DNA of 7,741 bases from an uncultured Clostridia bacterium (GCA_946405325.1 CAMJGU010000036.1:1-7741), one strand, 5' to 3'. Counted from the first letter of the stretch, positions 1-5,641 are shown. The notes: generated by a model not told the origin, from the sequence alone. A program made the numbers and translations.

Positions 1-1419
1 CACATCCCGGACGCGAGCTGGCTCGCGCGCTATTGCGAAAACGTGCCGGAGGCGGCGTATCGCCTCGCGGAGGCGTTCTGGCCCGGGCCGCTGACGATGA
101 TTTTGCCCAAAGCGCCCATGGTGCCGCTGCGCACCACCGGGGGGCTTACTACCGTCGGCATGCGCTGCCCCGATCACGCGGTGACCCGCGCGATCATCGC
201 CGCCGCGGGCGTGCCCGTCGCCGCGCCGAGCGCCAATACCTCGGGCCGGCCGAGCTGCACCACCGCCGCCCACGTCCGCGCGGACATGGACGGGAAGATC
301 GACGGCGTGGTGGACGGCGGCGACTGCGCCGTGGGCGTGGAGTCCACCATCGTCGACCTGACCGTGACCCCGCCGCGGCTGCTGCGCCCCGGCGGACTGC
401 CGCTCGAAAAGCTGCAAGCGGTCTTGGGCGAGGTCGCGCTCGACAAGGCGGTGACGCAGCAATTGTCGGCGGGGGAGCAGCCCCGGGCGCCGGGTATGAA
501 GTACCGCCACTACGCGCCGAAAGCGCCGGTCACGGTCGTAACGGGCAGTCCCGCCGAAAGCGGGCGCTATCTCCGCGCGAACGTTCCCGACGGCGCGGGC
601 TTGATCCTGTTCGACGAGTACGCGCCGCTGTTCCCGGCGAACGAGGTGCGCACCATCGGCTCTCGCCGTGACAAGGCGGAGCAGGCGCGGCGCGTGTTCG
701 ACGCCCTGCGGTCGTTCGACGACACCGACGTTTCGGAGATCTACGCCCAGTGTCCGGACAGCGAGGGGCTGGGGCTCGCGGTGGGGAACCGGCTCAAAAA
801 GGCGGCGGGCTTTCACACCGTGGACGCGCACGACGGCAAATTCGTCGTCGGCCTCACCGGACAGACCGGCGCGGGCAAGACCAGCGTGCTCCGCGCGCTC
901 GCGGCGCAGGGCGCGTACACCGTGGACTGCGACGCGTTCTACTACGAGCGGCTGCGCGACGACACGGCGCTGCAAGCGGAGCTCGACGCTGCGTTCCCCG
1001 GCGTGCTGCACGATGGGGAGTTGGATCGGCAAACGCTGGGTACCATGGTATTCGGCGACGCGGACGCGCTCGCGCGGCTCGACCGGATCGTGCGCCGCCA
1101 CCTTCCCCGCGCGGCGGCGAGGGCGATCGCCGCGTCGGAGGCGCGTACCGCCGCCATTGACGCGATCAAGCTCTTCGAGAGCGGGCTTGCCGCGCTGTGC
1201 GATCAGACGGTGGCGGTCACCGCGCCGGAGGACGTGCGCGTGCGGCGCATCATGCACCGCGACGGCATCGACGAAGCGCGCGCCCGCGCAAGGGTGCGGG
1301 CGCAAAAGTACGAGGCGTTCTACCGCGAGCGCTGCGACGCGGTGTTTGAGAACGATTACCCGAGCGCGGACGCGGCGGAGACCGCCGCGAGGGAATTTGT
1401 ACAAAACCTGCTGCCATAG
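1..1419 (+). CDS. Fused Sua5-type L-threonylcarbamoyladenylate synthase / dephospho-CoA kinase (5' end missing)
   Basis: The frame is open from base 1 to TAG at 1417-1419, so the start lies upstream. The Sua5 half makes threonylcarbamoyl-AMP from threonine, bicarbonate and ATP for the t6A37 modification of tRNA. It shows FWPGPLTMIL near 76-105, the APSANTSG motif (Ser-x-Asn at 229-237), the hinge PGMKYRHYAPKAPV near 490-530, and the small C-terminal Sua5 domain to about 825, ending GLGLAVGNRLKKAAGF. A P-loop kinase follows with no stop: GLTGQTGAGKTS at 850-885, DCDAFYYERL (usual family motif DAD), DAIKLFESGL, and RIMHRDGIDEARARARVRAQ. These match dephospho-CoA kinase, which phosphorylates the 3'-OH of dephospho-CoA in the last step of CoA synthesis. 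The kinase part is about 190 residues, near full size for CoaE. About 80-90 N-terminal Sua5 residues, including the KxR motif, are outside the window. Domain calls are secure; activity of the kinase half is inferred. Confidence 0.9.
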   Translation, partial: HIPDASWLARYCENVPEAAYRLAEAFWPGPLTMILPKAPMVPLRTTGGLTTVGMRCPDHAVTRAIIAAAGVPVAAPSANTSGRPSCTTAAHVRADMDGKIDGVVDGGDCAVGVESTIVDLTVTPPRLLRPGGLPLEKLQAVLGEVALDKAVTQQLSAGEQPRAPGMKYRHYAPKAPVTVVTGSPAESGRYLRANVPDGAGLILFDEYAPLFPANEVRTIGSRRDKAEQARRVFDALRSFDDTDVSEIYAQCPDSEGLGLAVGNRLKKAAGFHTVDAHDGKFVVGLTGQTGAGKTSVLRALAAQGAYTVDCDAFYYERLRDDTALQAELDAAFPGVLHDGELDRQTLGTMVFGDADALARLDRIVRRHLPRAAARAIAASEARTAAIDAIKLFESGLAALCDQTVAVTAPEDVRVRRIMHRDGIDEARARARVRAQKYEAFYRERCDAVFENDYPSADAAETAAREFVQNLLP

Positions 1420-1535
1420 GCTCCCTTTGTGAAAGGGAGCTGGCGCGCGAAGCGCGACTGAGGGATCGGCGATACCATGCGGGCTTCGATCCCCCCAGTC
1501 GGCTGCGCCGACAGCCCCCTTTTCGAAAGGGGGCC
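1419..1535. repeat. Twin inverted hairpin repeat (REP/BIME-like)
   Basis: Two related halves face each other. The left half is 1419-1466 and the right half 1489-1535; the reverse complement of the right half aligns along the whole left half with scattered differences. Each half starts at its outer end with a 9-bp hairpin with a 3-base loop (1420-1440 and 1514-1534). Next comes a GC-rich inner hairpin and a GACTG-A/G-GGGAT end. About 22 unrelated bases separate the halves. This is the architecture of dispersed intergenic repeats; that it is dispersed in this genome is an inference, because only this one pair is in view. Confidence 0.7.
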
Positions 1536-1539
1536 TTTT
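1514..1539 (+). terminator. Possible terminator of the sua5-coaE gene (outer arm of the twin repeat)
   Basis: A 9-bp stem GCCCCCTTT/AAAGGGGGC with loop TCG is followed by CTTTT. The stem is strong but the T-run is short and interrupted by a C. The hairpin belongs to the repeat, so a terminator role is only possible. Confidence 0.35.
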
Positions 1540-1586
1540 GGGCGGTTTGATATTTTTCAACAGACACAGCAAGGAGGATACACAAT

Positions 1587-2987
1587 ATGTCTGGAAACAA
1601 GAAAAACGAACTGGCAGAAAAGCTGCTCTATCAGCCGAAAAACGGCTACGACCGCCTGAGCGCCGCCGAGGAGAAGGCGATGAACGCCTACTGCGAGGAC
1701 TACAAGGCGTTCCTCGACCACGGCAAGACCGAGCGGCTGTGCGTGGAGTACTGCGTGGAGCTGGCGGAGAAGCGCGGCTTCAAGCCCTACACCCCCGGCA
1801 TGAAGCTCAAGGCGGGCGACAAGGTCTACTGCAACAACCGCGGCAAGGGCATCATGCTTGCCGTCATCGGCACCGAGCCGCTCTCGAACGGCGCGAACAT
1901 CGGCGCGGCGCACACGGACTCCCCGCGCCTCGACTTAAAGCCCCGCGCGCTCTATGAGGACGCGGAGATGGCGTACTTCAAGACCCACCACTACGGCGGC
2001 ATCCGCAAGTACCAGTGGGTGACCATCCCGCTCGCGCTCCACGGCGTCGTGATGCTCGCGGACGGCTCCAGCGTCACCGTCCACATCGGCGAGGAGCCGG
2101 GCGAGCCGCAGTTCATCATCAACGACCTGCTGCCGCACCTCGGGCGCGAGCAGAGCAAGAAGCCGCTGGGCGAGGCGATCCCCAGCGAGAGCCTGAACGT
2201 GCTCATCGGCTCGCGCCCCATCGGGGATGAGGATGTCAAGAGCCGCTTCAAGCTGGGCGTTTTGCAGCTGCTGAACGAGAAGTACGGCATCACCGAGGAG
2301 GACTTCATCTCCGCGGAGCTGGAGGTCGTCCCCGCGGGCAAGTGCTCCGACGTGGGCTTTGACCGCAGCTTCATCTCCGGCTACGGCCACGACGACCGCG
2401 TGTGCGCCTACGCGGAGCTCGCGGGCATCTTCGACGCGAAGAAGCCCAAAAAGACGGCGGTGTGCATCTTCGCGGACAAGGAGGAGATCGGCTCCGAGGG
2501 CGTCAGCGGCATGCAGAGCGAGGCGTTCGAGTGGTTCATGGGCGAGCTGTGCAAGACGCAGGGCGTCGATCTTCGCGACTGCTTCGCGCACTCGTTCTGC
2601 GTCAGCGCGGACGTGACGGCGGCGTACGATCCCAACTTCGCGGACGTGTACGACAAGAAGAACGCCGCGTTCATCAACTACGGCGTGGGCCTTTGCAAGT
2701 ACACCGGCAGCGGCGGCAAGTCCGGCGCGAGCGACGCCTCCGCCGAGATCGTGGGCAAGCTGCGCAAGCTCTTAAACGACAACGGCGTATTCTGGCAGAT
2801 GGCGGAGCTGGGCAAGACCGACGCCGGCGGCGGCGGCACGGTGGCGAAGTATATGGCGCACCGCAACATCGACACCATCGACGCGGGCGTGCCGGTTTTG
2901 AGCATGCACGCCCCCCGCGAGACGGTCGCGAAGCTTGACTGCTACATGACCTACAAGATGATGCGCGTCGTGTTCGAGCAGGCGTAA
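1587..2987 (+). CDS. M18-family zinc aminopeptidase
   Basis: A cytosolic metallopeptidase that removes N-terminal residues from peptides; at 466 residues it has the length of the bacterial M18 aminopeptidase 1 (ApeA-like) group. Family motifs appear in order: GAAHTDSPRLDLKP with the metal-binding His109 and Asp111, HHYGGIRKYQWVTIPLALHG, SGYGHDDRVCAY (Asp269/270), DKEEIGSEGVSGMQS with the Glu299-Glu300 pair, HSFCVSADVTAAYDPNF, and near the C-terminus VLSMHAPRE with the metal-ligand candidate His441. No signal peptide or membrane segment is seen. The start ATG follows AAGGAGG (1571-1577) by nine bases. The upstream gap is the twin repeat, and no clear promoter was recognised. The next gene has its own promoter eight bases past the stop, so this is probably a single-gene unit. 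M18 enzymes of this type usually form dodecamers and often prefer acidic residues; the specificity here is not readable from sequence. Confidence 0.93.
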   Translation: MSGNKKNELAEKLLYQPKNGYDRLSAAEEKAMNAYCEDYKAFLDHGKTERLCVEYCVELAEKRGFKPYTPGMKLKAGDKVYCNNRGKGIMLAVIGTEPLSNGANIGAAHTDSPRLDLKPRALYEDAEMAYFKTHHYGGIRKYQWVTIPLALHGVVMLADGSSVTVHIGEEPGEPQFIINDLLPHLGREQSKKPLGEAIPSESLNVLIGSRPIGDEDVKSRFKLGVLQLLNEKYGITEEDFISAELEVVPAGKCSDVGFDRSFISGYGHDDRVCAYAELAGIFDAKKPKKTAVCIFADKEEIGSEGVSGMQSEAFEWFMGELCKTQGVDLRDCFAHSFCVSADVTAAYDPNFADVYDKKNAAFINYGVGLCKYTGSGGKSGASDASAEIVGKLRKLLNDNGVFWQMAELGKTDAGGGGTVAKYMAHRNIDTIDAGVPVLSMHAPRETVAKLDCYMTYKMMRVVFEQA

Positions 2988-2995
2988 GGATACGC

Positions 2996-3024
2996 TTGAC
3001 AAGGCGGACGGCAGCCGCTATAAT
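2996..3024 (+). promoter_or_regulatory. Perfect-consensus sigma-A promoter for the 75-residue protein gene
   Basis: TTGACA at 2996-3001 and TATAAT at 3019-3024 are separated by exactly 17 bases, all at consensus. It sits eight bases after the M18 stop codon. The predicted start of transcription is near 3031, leaving a leader of about 20 bases. Confidence 0.88.
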
Positions 3025-3049
3025 GGCACAAAAAAGGGAGGTGTCTGCG

Positions 3050-3277
3050 GTGCTGGACGAAAAAGATCTGCAGGCGATCCGCGAAATCGTCAAGGAGAGC
3101 CAGAGCCAGTTGATCGCGTTCATCGAGGCGGATGTGTATCCGCGGATCAATCTGGCTTACGACGGCCATAAACTGACGCAGGAGCAGGTCGCGGAGCTGC
3201 GCATGGACATTGCGAGGATCGAGTCCAGACTGCTGCACCATGACGCCGAGCTGATCGACCTGCGGCTCGCAAAGTAA
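3050..3277 (+). CDS. Small coiled-coil protein of unknown function (75 aa)
   Basis: Starts at GTG 3050, eight bases after AGGGAGG (3035-3041). The frame is open further upstream, but earlier starts would lie before or inside the promoter, which decides the start. The product begins MLDEKDLQAIREIVKES, is charged and predicted helical, and has two helical stretches around a central DVYPRINLAYDGHK segment. The second half (roughly residues 45-73) has heptad-like spacing (ELRMDIARIESRLLHHDAELIDLRL), as in a coiled coil. It resembles the short orphan coiled-coil proteins common in Firmicutes, in which a P-x-I-x-x-x-x-[ED]-G-H/Y-like segment precedes a coil; that resemblance is from memory and gives no function. 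No signal peptide or DNA-binding motif is seen. It is a one-gene unit with a very strong promoter and a terminator directly behind it. Confidence 0.8.
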   Translation: MLDEKDLQAIREIVKESQSQLIAFIEADVYPRINLAYDGHKLTQEQVAELRMDIARIESRLLHHDAELIDLRLAK

Positions 3278-3291
3278 CGGAAAAGAACGAC

Positions 3292-3321
3292 AAAAGGGAG
3301 AGGCGGCAGCCTCTCCCTTTT
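3292..3321. terminator. Bidirectional intrinsic terminator
   Basis: A perfect 13-bp stem, AAAAGGGAGAGGC / GCCTCTCCCTTTT, has a GGCA tetraloop. The A-run and T-run let it work on both strands. It lies between the convergent 75-aa gene (ends 3277) and the minus-strand 54-aa gene (ends 3338), so it probably ends both transcripts. It is nearly identical to the palindrome at 3789-3818. Confidence 0.82.
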
Positions 3322-3337
3322 GAAACCCTCTCGGGGG

Positions 3338-3502
3338 TTATGGGCGTGTTTTGGCTGGGAAAACAAAAGCGTAGTTTTGCGCGTCTTCCAATGCGTCTTT
3401 GAGAATCGTTTTTGCTTTTCCGATGTTTTGCGCTTCCAGTTCTTCCAGCGCAAGCTGCATCTGGTTTGTCAAAAAGTTAAATACGGATAACTCGCGTTCC
3501 AT
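3338..3502 (-). CDS. Small acidic helical protein of unknown function (54 aa)
   Basis: Read on the minus strand, ATG at 3502-3500 opens 54 codons ending in TAA (3340-3338). The product begins MERELSVFNFLTNQMQLALE, continues through ELEAQNIGKAKTILKDALED, and ends AQNYAFVFPAKTRP. It looks like two amphipathic helices with a short aromatic tail. No known motif, signal peptide or membrane segment was recognised. Support for a real gene: AAGGGG a few bases upstream, a TTGACA-17-TATACT promoter reading toward it, a terminator palindrome just past its stop, and a divergent regulator gene. The region is far richer in A/T than the flanks (3361-3420 has 24 G/C in 60 bases). It may be a partner or target of the adjacent RHH protein; that is inference from the layout only. 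Confidence 0.68.
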   Translation of the reverse strand: MERELSVFNFLTNQMQLALEELEAQNIGKAKTILKDALEDAQNYAFVFPAKTRP

Positions 3503-3544
3503 TTTTTCACCCCTTGTTATGCGTCAAAATTTCGTCAATTCTCC

Positions 3545-3573
3545 TTTGCAGTATAAAATGACGCTATTATTTT
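3545..3573 (+). promoter_or_regulatory. Weak candidate promoter for the RHH gene
   Basis: TTTGCA at 3545-3550 and TATTTT at 3568-3573 are 17 bases apart, pointing at the RHH gene. An alternative is TATAAA at 3552-3557 with no good -35. It overlaps the divergent minus promoter, so the two would compete for polymerase. Confidence 0.3.
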
Positions 3574-3578
3574 GTCAA
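3550..3578 (-). promoter_or_regulatory. Promoter of the minus-strand 54-aa gene
   Basis: On the minus strand TTGACA (plus 3578-3573) and TATACT (plus 3555-3550) are 17 bases apart. The expected transcript start is near 3543, giving a leader of about 40 bases. The -35 box lies inside the left arm of the 3569-3603 inverted repeat, so anything bound there should repress this promoter. Confidence 0.78.
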
Positions 3579-3603
3579 TACTTCGTCTGGAGGTTGACAA
3601 AAT
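3569..3603. promoter_or_regulatory. Operator-like 10-bp inverted repeat between the divergent genes
   Basis: ATTTTGTCAA at 3569-3578 and its exact complement TTGACAAAAT at 3594-3603 are 15 bases apart. The left arm covers the -35 of the minus promoter. The spacer holds the Shine-Dalgarno of the RHH gene and the right arm runs into its start codon. A one-mismatch copy, ATTTCGTCAA, lies at 3529-3538, exactly 40 bases before the left arm. RHH proteins commonly bind such repeats and control their own genes; that the neighbouring RHH protein binds here is inference. If the plus transcript starts upstream of 3569, the same repeat could instead form an mRNA hairpin around the ribosome binding site. 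Confidence 0.6.
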
Positions 3604-3772
3604 GACGGATAACAAAAGCAGATACACGCTGCGCGTGGAACAGGAACTTCTGGACAAGCTGGGTTACATCGCGGAGTTTGAGGGGAGGACAAAGAACCGC
3701 GAGTTGGAGCAGATGATTAAAAAGCGCATTGCCGCCTTTGAAAAAGAACACGGGAAAATCGAATTCAGCTAA
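3602..3772 (+). CDS. Arc-like ribbon-helix-helix DNA-binding protein (56 aa)
   Basis: The product fits one RHH domain: a basic N-terminus, a strand RYTLRV (about residues 7-12), helix A EQELLDKLGYIAEFEG, a turn RTKN, and helix B RELEQMIKKRIAAFEKEHG. Arc/MetJ-type proteins of this size dimerise, with the paired strands entering the DNA major groove, and usually act as small repressors. The ATG at 3602 lies eight bases after TGGAGG (3588-3593). A TTG in the same frame at 3572 is not preceded by a ribosome binding site. It is divergent from the 54-aa gene across 99 bases that carry repeated TTGACRAAAT boxes, which suggests autoregulation and control of the neighbour. A terminator palindrome follows 16 bases after the stop. 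The fold assignment is fairly firm; the target is inferred. Confidence 0.83.
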   Translation: MTDNKSRYTLRVEQELLDKLGYIAEFEGRTKNRELEQMIKKRIAAFEKEHGKIEFS

Positions 3773-3788
3773 TCCCCCAGAGGGATTC

Positions 3789-3818
3789 AAAAGGGAGAGG
3801 CCGCGGCCTCTCCCTTTT
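3789..3818. terminator. Palindromic terminator after the RHH gene
   Basis: A perfect 30-base palindrome with arms AAAAGGGAGAGGCC and GGCCTCTCCCTTTT around a GC centre, ending in TTTT. It shares the AAAAGGGAGAGGC / GCCTCTCCCTTTT arms with the terminator at 3292-3321; only the loop differs. Confidence 0.78.
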
Positions 3819-3843
3819 GTTGTTGAGGATATATCTTCCATAA

Positions 3844-3920
3844 AAGCGCCTTTCTCTTTTGGGGAAGTCTGAAACCGCGTTTTCTCTTTCCAAGAGAAAG
3901 AGAAAAGGCGGTGTCAGGTA
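3844..3920 (+). repeat. 77-bp dispersed hairpin repeat, copy 1
   Basis: Matches 7249-7325 at 75 of 77 positions (differences at 3849 and 3918), in the same orientation. Inside is an imperfect hairpin from TGAAACCGCG to GGCGGTGTCA with CTCTTTC/GAAAGAG arms. It occupies the leader of tepA. Just after it, GGTGT-CAGGTA (3910-3920) can pair with TACCTGAAACACC (3949-3961), placing another hairpin immediately upstream of the tepA ribosome binding site. Confidence 0.85.
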
Positions 3921-3978
3921 CGCATTTTTTTGCGCTTTTGGCAAACCCTACCTGAAACACCATTCAGGAGGCCATGCC

Positions 3979-4689
3979 ATGATCTACGGTTCCAAAGCAA
4001 CCAAGACAGAAGCCGAAAACGATACCAAAACCGGCCCCATCCAGCCGCTCATCGACCTCGGCTCGACGACGCTCCGAACCAAGCGCGGCAATATCCACTG
4101 CCTCACCATCGTCGGGCAGATCGAGGGGCATATGTCCCTGCCGAACGGCGCGAAGGCGACCAAGTACGAGCATGTGCTGCCGCTGCTCGCGGGACTGGAG
4201 GCGGACGAGGACACCGACGGCGTGCTGTTCCTGCTCAACACCATGGGCGGGGACGTGGAGGCGGGGCTTGCCATCGCGGAGCTGATCGCGGGCATGAGCA
4301 AGCCCACGGTGTCGCTGGTGCTCGGCGGGGGACACTCCATCGGCATCCCGCTGGCGGTGGCGAGCCGCCGCACCTTCATCGCCCCCAGCGCGTCCATGAC
4401 CGTGCATCCCATCCGCATGAGCGGCACGATGATCGCCGCGCCGCAGACCTACCACTACTTCAGCCGGTTGCAGGAGCGCATCGTGCGCTTCGTGACCAAG
4501 AACTCGAATATCACCGAGGAGACCTTCACCGCGCTGATGATGGCGTCGGGGGATATGGCGGCGGACGTCGGCAGCGTCATCTACGGCGACGAGGCGGTGG
4601 CGTGCGGACTCATCGAGCGCATCGGCACGCTCTCCGACGCGCTGGGCGCGCTTTACGATGAGATCGGACGGAAAACGACCGAAACCTGA
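3979..4689 (+). CDS. tepA: TepA-type ClpP-like serine protease
   Basis: A 236-residue ClpP-fold protease of the TepA group. TepA-type proteins are cytosolic and the B. subtilis member was named for enhancing protein translocation. After a variable, charged N-terminus come NIHCLTIVGQIEGHMSLP, TKYEHVLPLL, LLNTMGGDVEAGLAIAELI, SKPTVSLVLGGGHSIGIPLA, MTVHPIRMSG, RLQERIVRFVTKNSNITEE, and IYGDEAVACGLIERIG. The likely catalytic set is Ser120 (in GGGHSIG), His143 (in MTVHP) and Asp196 (in AADVG), all present. Length is close to the family norm of about 240. The ATG at 3979 follows AGGAGG (3966-3971) by seven bases; the open frame extends upstream only through the repeat and is not coding. No signal peptide is seen. 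A strong terminator follows, so it is probably a single-gene unit. The family assignment is strong; its substrate is unknown. Confidence 0.93.
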   Translation: MIYGSKATKTEAENDTKTGPIQPLIDLGSTTLRTKRGNIHCLTIVGQIEGHMSLPNGAKATKYEHVLPLLAGLEADEDTDGVLFLLNTMGGDVEAGLAIAELIAGMSKPTVSLVLGGGHSIGIPLAVASRRTFIAPSASMTVHPIRMSGTMIAAPQTYHYFSRLQERIVRFVTKNSNITEETFTALMMASGDMAADVGSVIYGDEAVACGLIERIGTLSDALGALYDEIGRKTTET

Positions 4690-4713
4690 CCAACCGGCCT
4701 AAGGCATAATGCA

Positions 4714-4746
4714 CAAGACCCACCCGAACGGTGGGTCTTGTTTTTT
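4714..4746 (+). terminator. Strong intrinsic terminator after tepA
   Basis: A perfect 11-bp stem CAAGACCCACC / GGTGGGTCTTG with loop CGAAC is followed directly by six T residues (4741-4746). Confidence 0.93.
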
Positions 4747-4766
4747 ACACCGCGGCGGCGTACAAT
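4738..4766 (+). promoter_or_regulatory. Candidate weak promoter for the ttcA-like gene
   Basis: TTGTTT (4738-4743) and TACAAT (4761-4766) are 17 bases apart. The -35 falls in the T-tract of the preceding terminator. The -10 is good but the -35 matches only the TTG part, so this is tentative. A promoter is expected here because the terminator isolates the gene from tepA. Confidence 0.38.
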
Positions 4767-4798
4767 ATGCGCGGATTTTCGACAGGGGAGGCGGCGGC

Positions 4799-5626
4799 AT
4801 GGCGCGGGAACTGGAATTTTATCAGCAGGCGGAGCGGAGCATCGTCAAGAAGTACCGCCGCGAGCTGTGGACGCCGTTCATCACCGCCGTCCAGCGCTAC
4901 GAGCTGGTGCGCGAGGGCGACAAGATCGCGGTCTGCGTCTCCGGCGGCAAGGACTCCATGCTGCTCGCAAAATTGATGCAGGAGCTGCATCGACACGGGC
5001 ACACGCCGTTCGAGGTCGTGTACCTCTGCATGGACCCCGGCTACAATGCCGCCAACCGCGCGCGCATCGAGGAAAACGCCGAGAAGCTCCGCGTCCCGCT
5101 CACGATCTTTGAAAGCGACGTGTTCGAGGTCGCGAACGCGCAGGATCACTCGGCGTGCTACCTCTGCGCGAAGATGCGCCGCGGGCACCTCTACGCCAAG
5201 GCGCGGGACTTAGGCTGCAACAAGATCGCGCTGGGTCACCACTTCAACGACGTGATCGAGACGACGGTGATGGGTATGTTCTGGAGCGGGATGCTCCAAG
5301 CCATGCCGCCGAAGCTGCATTCCCAGAACTTCCCCGGCATGGAGCTGATCCGCCCGCTCTACCGCGTGCACGAGGACGACATCATCGCGTGGGCGAGGCA
5401 CCACGACCTGCAATTTCTCCAGTGCGCCTGCCGCTTCACCGAGGCGAGCGCCCAGAACGAGCATCTGAGCAAGCGCAAGGAGATCAAGGCGCTGCTGCGG
5501 CAATTAAAGGAGGAGAACCCCAACGTGGAAAAGAGCGTGTTCAACGCGCTCCACACGGTGAACATCGACACCTTCCCCGGCTGGAAGCGGAACGGGGAGG
5601 AGCACAGCTTTTTGGAGCGCTATTGA
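4799..5626 (+). CDS. TtcA-family tRNA-thiolating PP-loop ATPase
   Basis: A 275-residue cytosolic adenylating enzyme. TtcA makes 2-thiocytidine at tRNA position 32 by activating the base with ATP and replacing its oxygen with sulfur, using an oxygen-sensitive Fe-S cluster. Seen here: the PP-loop SGGKDS (residues 48-53), ACYLCAKMRRGHLY with Cys120 and Cys123, the conserved ALGHHFNDVIETT, MPPKLH, LIRPLYRVHEDDI, and a third cysteine region QCACRF (Cys209, Cys211). In E. coli TtcA two Cys in CxxC plus one later Cys hold the cluster; Cys120, Cys123 and Cys209 fit that pattern. The later site is CxC here rather than CxxC. Length is near the family's usual 280-310. The ATG at 4799 follows AGGGGAGG (4784-4791) by seven bases. 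It could be a clostridial paralogue with a different tRNA target, so no symbol is assigned. Confidence 0.87.
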   Translation: MARELEFYQQAERSIVKKYRRELWTPFITAVQRYELVREGDKIAVCVSGGKDSMLLAKLMQELHRHGHTPFEVVYLCMDPGYNAANRARIEENAEKLRVPLTIFESDVFEVANAQDHSACYLCAKMRRGHLYAKARDLGCNKIALGHHFNDVIETTVMGMFWSGMLQAMPPKLHSQNFPGMELIRPLYRVHEDDIIAWARHHDLQFLQCACRFTEASAQNEHLSKRKEIKALLRQLKEENPNVEKSVFNALHTVNIDTFPGWKRNGEEHSFLERY

Positions 5627-5641
5627 CAGTTATGATATAAT
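5612..5641 (+). promoter_or_regulatory. Extended -10 promoter for the cofE-like gene
   Basis: TATAAT at 5636-5641 is preceded by TG and one base (TGATATAAT), a perfect extended -10. A poor -35, TTGGAG (5612-5617), lies 18 bases upstream inside the end of the ttcA-like gene. The expected start is near 5648, leaving a leader of about 37 bases. Confidence 0.68.

Noticed and set aside
1935..2591. 218-codon minus-strand open frame
   Set aside because: It is entirely antisense to the M18 aminopeptidase, with no ribosome binding site or family.
3157..3453. 98-codon minus-strand open frame
   Set aside because: It crosses the terminator palindrome and overlaps the 75-aa gene. The 54-aa gene in another frame of the same strand has the promoter, ribosome binding site and sensible stop.
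3338..3772. Toxin-antitoxin system
   Set aside because: RHH antitoxins usually lie directly upstream of, and in the same direction as, a toxin gene. Here the genes diverge and the 54-aa product resembles no toxin I know. It remains possible but unsupported.
3974..3982. ATG-CCA-TGA mini frame overlapping the tepA start
   Set aside because: It is only two bases from the Shine-Dalgarno, too close for initiation; the ATG at 3979 is well spaced and gives the conserved protein.
5623..5641. TTGACA followed by TATAAT
   Set aside because: The spacer is only seven bases, so the TTGACA (overlapping the TGA stop) cannot be the -35 for that -10; the extended -10 explains the promoter better.
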